Positions 50,508-54,581 of a stretch of DNA of 54,581 nucleotides are shown piece by piece (within the stretch, counting starts at the first letter, position 1; each line of letters opens with the position of its first letter). The notes under the pieces are model-generated. The model was not told the DNA's origin. It made no database searches and was given only the letters and a program-made list of their open reading frames with translations. Origin of the DNA: CAMDBL01 sp964498125 (GTDB taxonomy: Bacteria > Pseudomonadota > Alphaproteobacteria > Rhizobiales > Hyphomicrobiaceae). The translations under genes were made by a program, and so were the position numbers. The stretch is taken from assembly GCA_964498125.1 (NCBI GenBank), contig CAZCGE010000095.1, positions 1 through 54,581 on the forward strand, written 5' to 3'.

Positions 50508-51431
50508 TCAATTCAACAGGTCCACCAGCGCCGCATGCCCGGAGCCGCTGGCGATGTCTGCCGCGGTTTCGCGCTTCCGGTTCCTGAGGTTGCGATCGGC
50601 GCCGGCAGCCACGAGTTTCCGGACGACTTCGCCATGACCTTCTCGGGCCGCCACCATCAGGGCCGTGGTCCCCAGAGCGTTGCGCGCATTCAGGCTGGCT
50701 CCCGCACGAATCAGCACACTGACGATCTCGCTGAAGCCACCCTTTGCTGCCAGCATCAGTGGTGTATTGCCTGCCGAGGTTGGCTTTTCAATGTCGCCGC
50801 GATCACGCATGAGGCGCTTGGCGAGTTCGGAATGGCCATGTTCCAATGCCCGCAACAGGGGCGTGTAGCCCTCCTTATCGACGATGCTCGGACTTGCGTT
50901 GTTGGCGAGCAAGACCTCGACAACGCCAATATGACCGCGTGTCGCGGCGATGGACATTGGCGTGCGCCCGGTCTCGTCTGGCACATCGATCAATCCACGG
51001 CTTGTGATCAGATGCTTCGCGACGGCGGCATCGCATGATTTTGCCGCCTGCGTGAGCAGCGTGCCGCCGGCCTCGGGCCTGACTTCGGCATCGGCATCTT
51101 TTTTAAGCAGGAGACCAACGATGGGATCGTGGCATCCGCGAACGGCAAGGCTCAGCGCGGAAGCGCCACTTGCAGACTTGGCATTCACCCCAGCGCCGCG
51201 CGCCAGCAAGCGCTCGACGGCAACGGCGTGACCCTTGGCAGCAGCCAACATGAGCGGGGTCTCGCCAGCCCGGTTGCGCGCATCGTTGCAGGGTGTGCCA
51301 CCTGCCACAACGGCGTCTTCGCGCAGGGCAAGAACAAGGGACATCCGACAACGGCTGCGCCCTGCGAGACCTGCCACAAGCGGGCGGGAAGCTGGAGCCG
51401 GTGATGACAAGCGACCGCAGCACGCCAACAC
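50508..51431 (-). CDS. Ankyrin-repeat protein with a suspect 5' end
   Basis: 307 codons. From about residue 50 (DARNRAGETPLMLAAAKGHAVAV) to the end there are roughly seven ankyrin repeats with the GxTPLxxAAxxGH consensus, e.g. AGNTPLMLAAKGGFSEIVSVL and LGTTALMVAAREGHGEVV. The first 45 residues are Cys/Arg-rich and unlike an ankyrin protein or signal peptide. They are antisense to a multihaem cytochrome fragment (51286-51404). The gene has therefore probably lost its true 5' end at a junction near 51285, and translation from here is doubtful. Ankyrin domains mediate protein binding. Confidence 0.7.
   Translation of the reverse strand: MLACCGRLSSPAPASRPLVAGLAGRSRCRMSLVLALREDAVVAGGTPCNDARNRAGETPLMLAAAKGHAVAVERLLARGAGVNAKSASGASALSLAVRGCHDPIVGLLLKKDADAEVRPEAGGTLLTQAAKSCDAAVAKHLITSRGLIDVPDETGRTPMSIAATRGHIGVVEVLLANNASPSIVDKEGYTPLLRALEHGHSELAKRLMRDRGDIEKPTSAGNTPLMLAAKGGFSEIVSVLIRAGASLNARNALGTTALMVAAREGHGEVVRKLVAAGADRNLRNRKRETAADIASGSGHAALVDLLN
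51286..51404 (+). pseudogene. 3' fragment of a multihaem cytochrome c gene
   Basis: The + strand reads GCATCHNGVFAQGKNKGH followed by CETCHKRAGSW, then a stop at 51404. Two CxxCH haem-binding motifs with the spacing NG..A.GK..H..T...CE.CH are typical of doubled-CXXCH multihaem cytochromes. Upstream of about 51285 the frame shows no further CxxCH; that DNA is the ankyrin gene on the other strand. Only the C-terminal end survives. The gene downstream (51482) is in the same direction and was probably its neighbour. Confidence 0.7.
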
Positions 51432-51481
51432 GCAAAAAACCGGCGCACGACGTCAAAGTTGAATGGCAACGCGGGGTAGCG

Positions 51482-53823
51482 ATGAAGATGGCGGCAATTC
51501 GCCCGGTGAAGCTGCTGCTCGGGGGAGCGGTGGCGATCGGGCTCGCAGCGATCGGGCAGGCGTCGGCGGAACCGGTCACGGACCGGATACTGGCTGGCCA
51601 CCAGGTCATGACCAAAGGCGGCTGCACGCTGGTGAAGATCAACTTCAACATCCGCATTCGCTACGTCAGCCACTTCCCGCTCGATGGCGGCCAGGAGCTG
51701 CGCATCACGGTCCGTCCAATCGATCCGGCCCAAGCCGCAACCGACGTCCTGACGCGGCGGGAATCACTGCGTCCCCCGGACGCTCGGGTCGCGCCCATCA
51801 AGGCGATCGAGTTCGAAGCGGCCAGGGCCGACGGGCCGACCCTCACCATTCAGTTCCTCCGCCCTGTGGCCTACCAGGTCGGCCCCGGAGCCGACTTCGA
51901 GAGCATCGTCGTCACCATCGCCGACCCGAAATCAGGCAAGGCCCGCAAGCCCGAGTATCCGATCGGGGCCGGCAGCGCTTGGAATGCGACCGTCATGCGG
52001 CAAGATTCGTGGCGCCCGCTCGAGCAACAACAGAGCCGCGAGGCCGGCCCGCCGGTTGCCGCGCCATCGCGCAACAAGGACCGCCCCTCGGGTCAGATCA
52101 GTGCCGCCGACCTCAAGACAGCTGCTGCTACCATGGATGGGGCACGCGCGGCGCTGAGAAGTCGGATTACGCGCAGACGATCCGGCTGCTGACCAAGGTG
52201 CTGCGCTTGCCGGAAAATGCCAACAGCGCCGATGCGCAGGAGCTGATCGGCGTCGCCTACCAGAAGAACAAGCAGCCGGGGGAGGCACGGGCCGAATACG
52301 AGGACTATCTGCGGCGCTACCCTTCCGGTGAGGGCGCCGAGAGCGTGCGTCAGCGACTGGCGGCGATCGTTACCGCCGAGACGCCGCGCGAAGACAAACT
52401 GCGTTCGGCCAAGCAGGGAGATGGACGCGGCGAGCGCGGCCCTAGCCCGACAACCTGGAGCATGTCGGGCAGCGCTTCGCAATTCTATGTCCGCGACGAC
52501 AGTTTCCGGGTGCTGCGCGACCCCTCGCTGCCAATTAATCCAAATGCCGACAAGGACGACCACCGCGTTCACCGCAACGCCTTGCTGTCGAGCATCGACC
52601 TGTTCGCGGCATGGGGCGACGACTCTTACAAGTCGAAGTTCCGCTTTTCCGGCAGCGAGGAGCATCGCTTCGGTCAGGACGACACCGACATCTTCAGCGT
52701 ATCGGCATTGTTTTACGAAATGGCGGTGAAGGATTGGGGCACGATGGCGCGCATTGGCCGCCAGACGCGCAACACTGGCGGCGTACTCGGCCGCTTCGAT
52801 GGCGGCCTCGTCAGCTGGCAAGCCAACCCATGGCTGCGCTGGAACGTGGTCGGCGGCTCGCCGGTCGCCAGCCGCAAGGACGCACCGTTCAAGGATGAAA
52901 AACTCATCTACGGCACCAGCGTCGATTTTGGACCATTCTGGGGCGGCTTCGACGCCAGCCTGTTCGCCGTCGAGCAGCGGGCGGGCGACCTGATCGACCG
53001 GCAGGCGGTCGGCACCGAGCTGCGCTACCTCGACCAGACCCGGTCGGCATTCCTCACGGTCGATTACGACACGCACTTCAGCGAGTTCAATGCGGCGATC
53101 TTCAGCGGATCGTGGACGCTGCCCGACAAGTCGACCTTGCATGGCGGCGCCGACTACCGCAAGGCGCCCTACCTGACCAGCTGGAACGCCTTGCAGGGCC
53201 AGCAGGTCTTGACCCTGTTCGAACTGCTCAAGTTGCGCACCCAGTCCGAAATCACCCAAATGGCGCTTGATCGCACCGCGACCTACACGTCGGCCAACGT
53301 CGGCTATTCGCGTCCGCTGACGGATAAATGGCAGCTCAATCTGGATACCACAGCGGCGCACATCGACGGCACGATTGCATCGTTCGGCATCGACGCGATG
53401 CCCTCGACCGGCAACGAGTTATACTACTCGGCCCAGTTGATCGGTTCGAGCCTGTTCCGCGACGGTGATATGTTCATTACCGGCGTGCGGTTTGCCGACC
53501 GGCAGGATTCCAACACCTATGTGCTGGATCTCAGCACACGCTTTCCCCTCATGCAGGACTGGCGCATCAACCCGCGCGTGCTGTTGAGCCATCGGGAAGG
53601 CAAAACTACGGAATTCACGGAAGTCTCCGTGCTGCCGTCGATCCTGCTCAACTACTACTGGACCAAGGATCTGAGCCTCGAGCTGGAGGTCGGCGCCAAG
53701 TGGACCCGGCGCGACGAGGCCAGCGTCAGGGATACCGAGACCGAGTTCTTCCTCACCGCGGGCTTCCGCTACGACTTCTACGCCGACGGCAGGCGCTGCC
53801 CGGCGGGCGTGACGTCGTGCTGA
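51482..53823 (+). pseudogene. Frameshifted TPR/outer-membrane beta-barrel protein gene
   Basis: The first part (51482 to about 52160) encodes a signal peptide (LLLGGAVAIGLAAIGQASA) and a beta-rich domain (VSHFPLDGGQELRITVRP, then FLRPVAYQVGPGADFESIVV). At about 52158 the frame must shift by one base: ...DGARAALR continues as KSDYAQTIRLLTKVLRLPEN only in the other frame. The second part (to 53823) has a TPR-like helical segment (QELIGVAYQKNKQPGEARAEYEDYL) and a long barrel with alternating aromatic strands, ending FFLTAGFRYDFYADG. The apparent single-base loss lies within GAGAAGTCGG. It is either a real frameshift or a sequencing error. CGGGG lies 6 bases before the ATG. Confidence 0.75.
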
Positions 53824-53918
53824 TCGTGCGAAACCAGAACGAGAAGGCTGCAGTCGAGATGAAAGCCGCAACCCCGAGAGGCAATGCCGAGAATCAGCAG
53901 AAGGAATGGGCTGCCGTG

Positions 53919-54470
53919 ATGAACTACGAGCAGATCTTCACAGACGTCGTCGCCTCCGTGGCGGCCGAAGGGCGCTATCGCGTATTTGCCAATCTCGAGC
54001 GGATCGCCGGCGAATTCCCGATTGCGCGAAATCACGGCCCGGGTCCTGAACGGGTCGTCGTGTGGTGCTCCAATGATTATTTGGGGCAAGGGCAGAACCC
54101 CGTGGTCCTGCAAGCGCTCCAGGACGCTGCAGCCAAAATGGGGGCCGGCTCGGGCGGGACGCGCAACATCTCGGGCACGCACGACCTGCACGTCCTGCTC
54201 GAACGCGAGCTGGCCGAACTGCACGGCAAGGACGCGGCCCTGCTGTTCACATCCGGCTACGTCTCCAACTCGGCAACGCTGTCGACGATCGGCCGGCTGC
54301 TGCCAGACTGCGTGATTTTTTCCGATGAGCGCAACCACGCATCCATGATCGACGGCATCCGGCAAGCAGGCTGTGAGCGGCGCATCTTCCGCCACAACAA
54401 CGTTCGCCACCTGGAGCAGCTGCTGCAGCAGACTGAGCTAATTGTACTGTGTCATAAGTTCCGGCGTTGA
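53919..54470 (+). pseudogene. hemA: 5-aminolevulinate synthase, truncated
   Basis: The N-terminal 173 residues match ALA synthase, the PLP enzyme that condenses glycine and succinyl-CoA in the Shemin pathway. Seen are MNYEQIFTDVVASVAAEGRY, WCSNDYLGQGQNPVV, GSGGTRNISGTHDLHVLLE, LFTSGYVSNSATLSTIGRL and IFSDERNHASMIDGIR. After HNNVRHLEQLLQQ (near 54436) the family sequence stops and a short unrelated tail ends at 54470. The PLP-binding lysine domain is absent, so this copy is non-functional. AAGGA lies 12 bases before the chosen ATG. A second intact copy elsewhere in the genome is expected. Confidence 0.85.
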
Positions 54471-54581
54471 GGGTTCGTGTCGCTTGATCTCCCACAGCAG
54501 AGGCAGCGCGACAGGGTCGCGACGAGGCCGACGTTGAGTCGCCGTCGCATCGTTGCGATCGAGTTGGGGACGTGCCGCTCA
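54437..54581. mobile_element. Possible insertion-element end interrupting hemA
   Basis: From about 54437 the DNA no longer fits hemA. It starts near CTAATTGTACTGTGTCATAAG and continues to the window edge. On the - strand a frame ends ...WEIKRHEPSTPELMTQYN with a stop at the junction, as a transposase or other gene of an inserted element might. No terminal inverted repeat or target duplication can be checked because the far end is outside the window. A deletion or rearrangement is equally possible. Confidence 0.4.

Overview
The window looks like a chromosomal segment of a GC-rich alphaproteobacterium, probably of the Hyphomicrobiales/Bradyrhizobium-like group or a relative. The grounds are high GC throughout, a Shemin-type 5-aminolevulinate synthase (hemA), several tripartite tricarboxylate (Ttt/Tct) transporters with solute-binding proteins, DUF1127 micro-proteins beside a GcvA-like LysR regulator, and large intergenic palindromes of a REP-like type. 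The genus cannot be fixed from the sequence alone.

Positions 1-6000 hold a complete type II-C CRISPR-Cas locus. A 16-repeat array (36-bp repeats, 30-bp spacers, running off the left edge) is read on the + strand and ends at a strong terminator. It faces cas2, cas1 and cas9 (1102 aa), which are on the - strand. A tracrRNA with anti-repeat, nexus hairpin and terminator lies on the + strand just upstream of cas9. The anti-repeat fixes the array orientation, and the repeat ends in an extended -10-like motif, as in II-C arrays where each repeat promotes its own spacer. From 6000 to 7770 follows a gene-poor stretch, a two-gene operon (excisionase-like HTH protein plus a small partner) with a palindromic operator candidate, and tRNA-Ser(GCT).

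Positions 8000-24700 are mostly metabolic and transport genes: a ketopantoate-reductase-like enzyme, tRNA-Thr(GGT), a tctA-tctB-tctC-pdxA-like cluster, a TauE/SafE permease diverging from a ThDP enzyme, a DUF4258/MqsA-like toxin-antitoxin pair bracketed by 98-bp direct repeats of the tail of a thermonuclease-like gene, an SsuABC/NMT1-type ABC transporter, a class I glutamine amidotransferase with an SDR, and MepA.

Positions 25000-49200 carry an SMP-30 lactonase-like protein, a methyltransferase, a periplasmic coiled-coil protein, a LysR regulator with three small DUF1127-type genes, a probable C-rich small RNA, a class III aminotransferase, a UbiB-type kinase, an uncharacterised 305-aa protein, an alpha/beta hydrolase, MFS transporters, a metallophosphoesterase, an acetyltransferase, an unusual fusion of a flavin reductase with a LysR-type effector domain, an enoyl-CoA hydratase, an NTP/NDP-exchanger-like transporter, two paralogous tctC genes, and two overlapping atypical metallo-beta-lactamase-fold genes beside an MFS transporter.

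The right end (49200-54581) is decaying. After an orphan ABC permease come an ankyrin-repeat gene whose 5' end runs antisense into a multihaem cytochrome fragment, a frameshifted TPR/outer-membrane-protein gene, and a hemA that stops matching its family after about 173 codons, probably because of an insertion or rearrangement.
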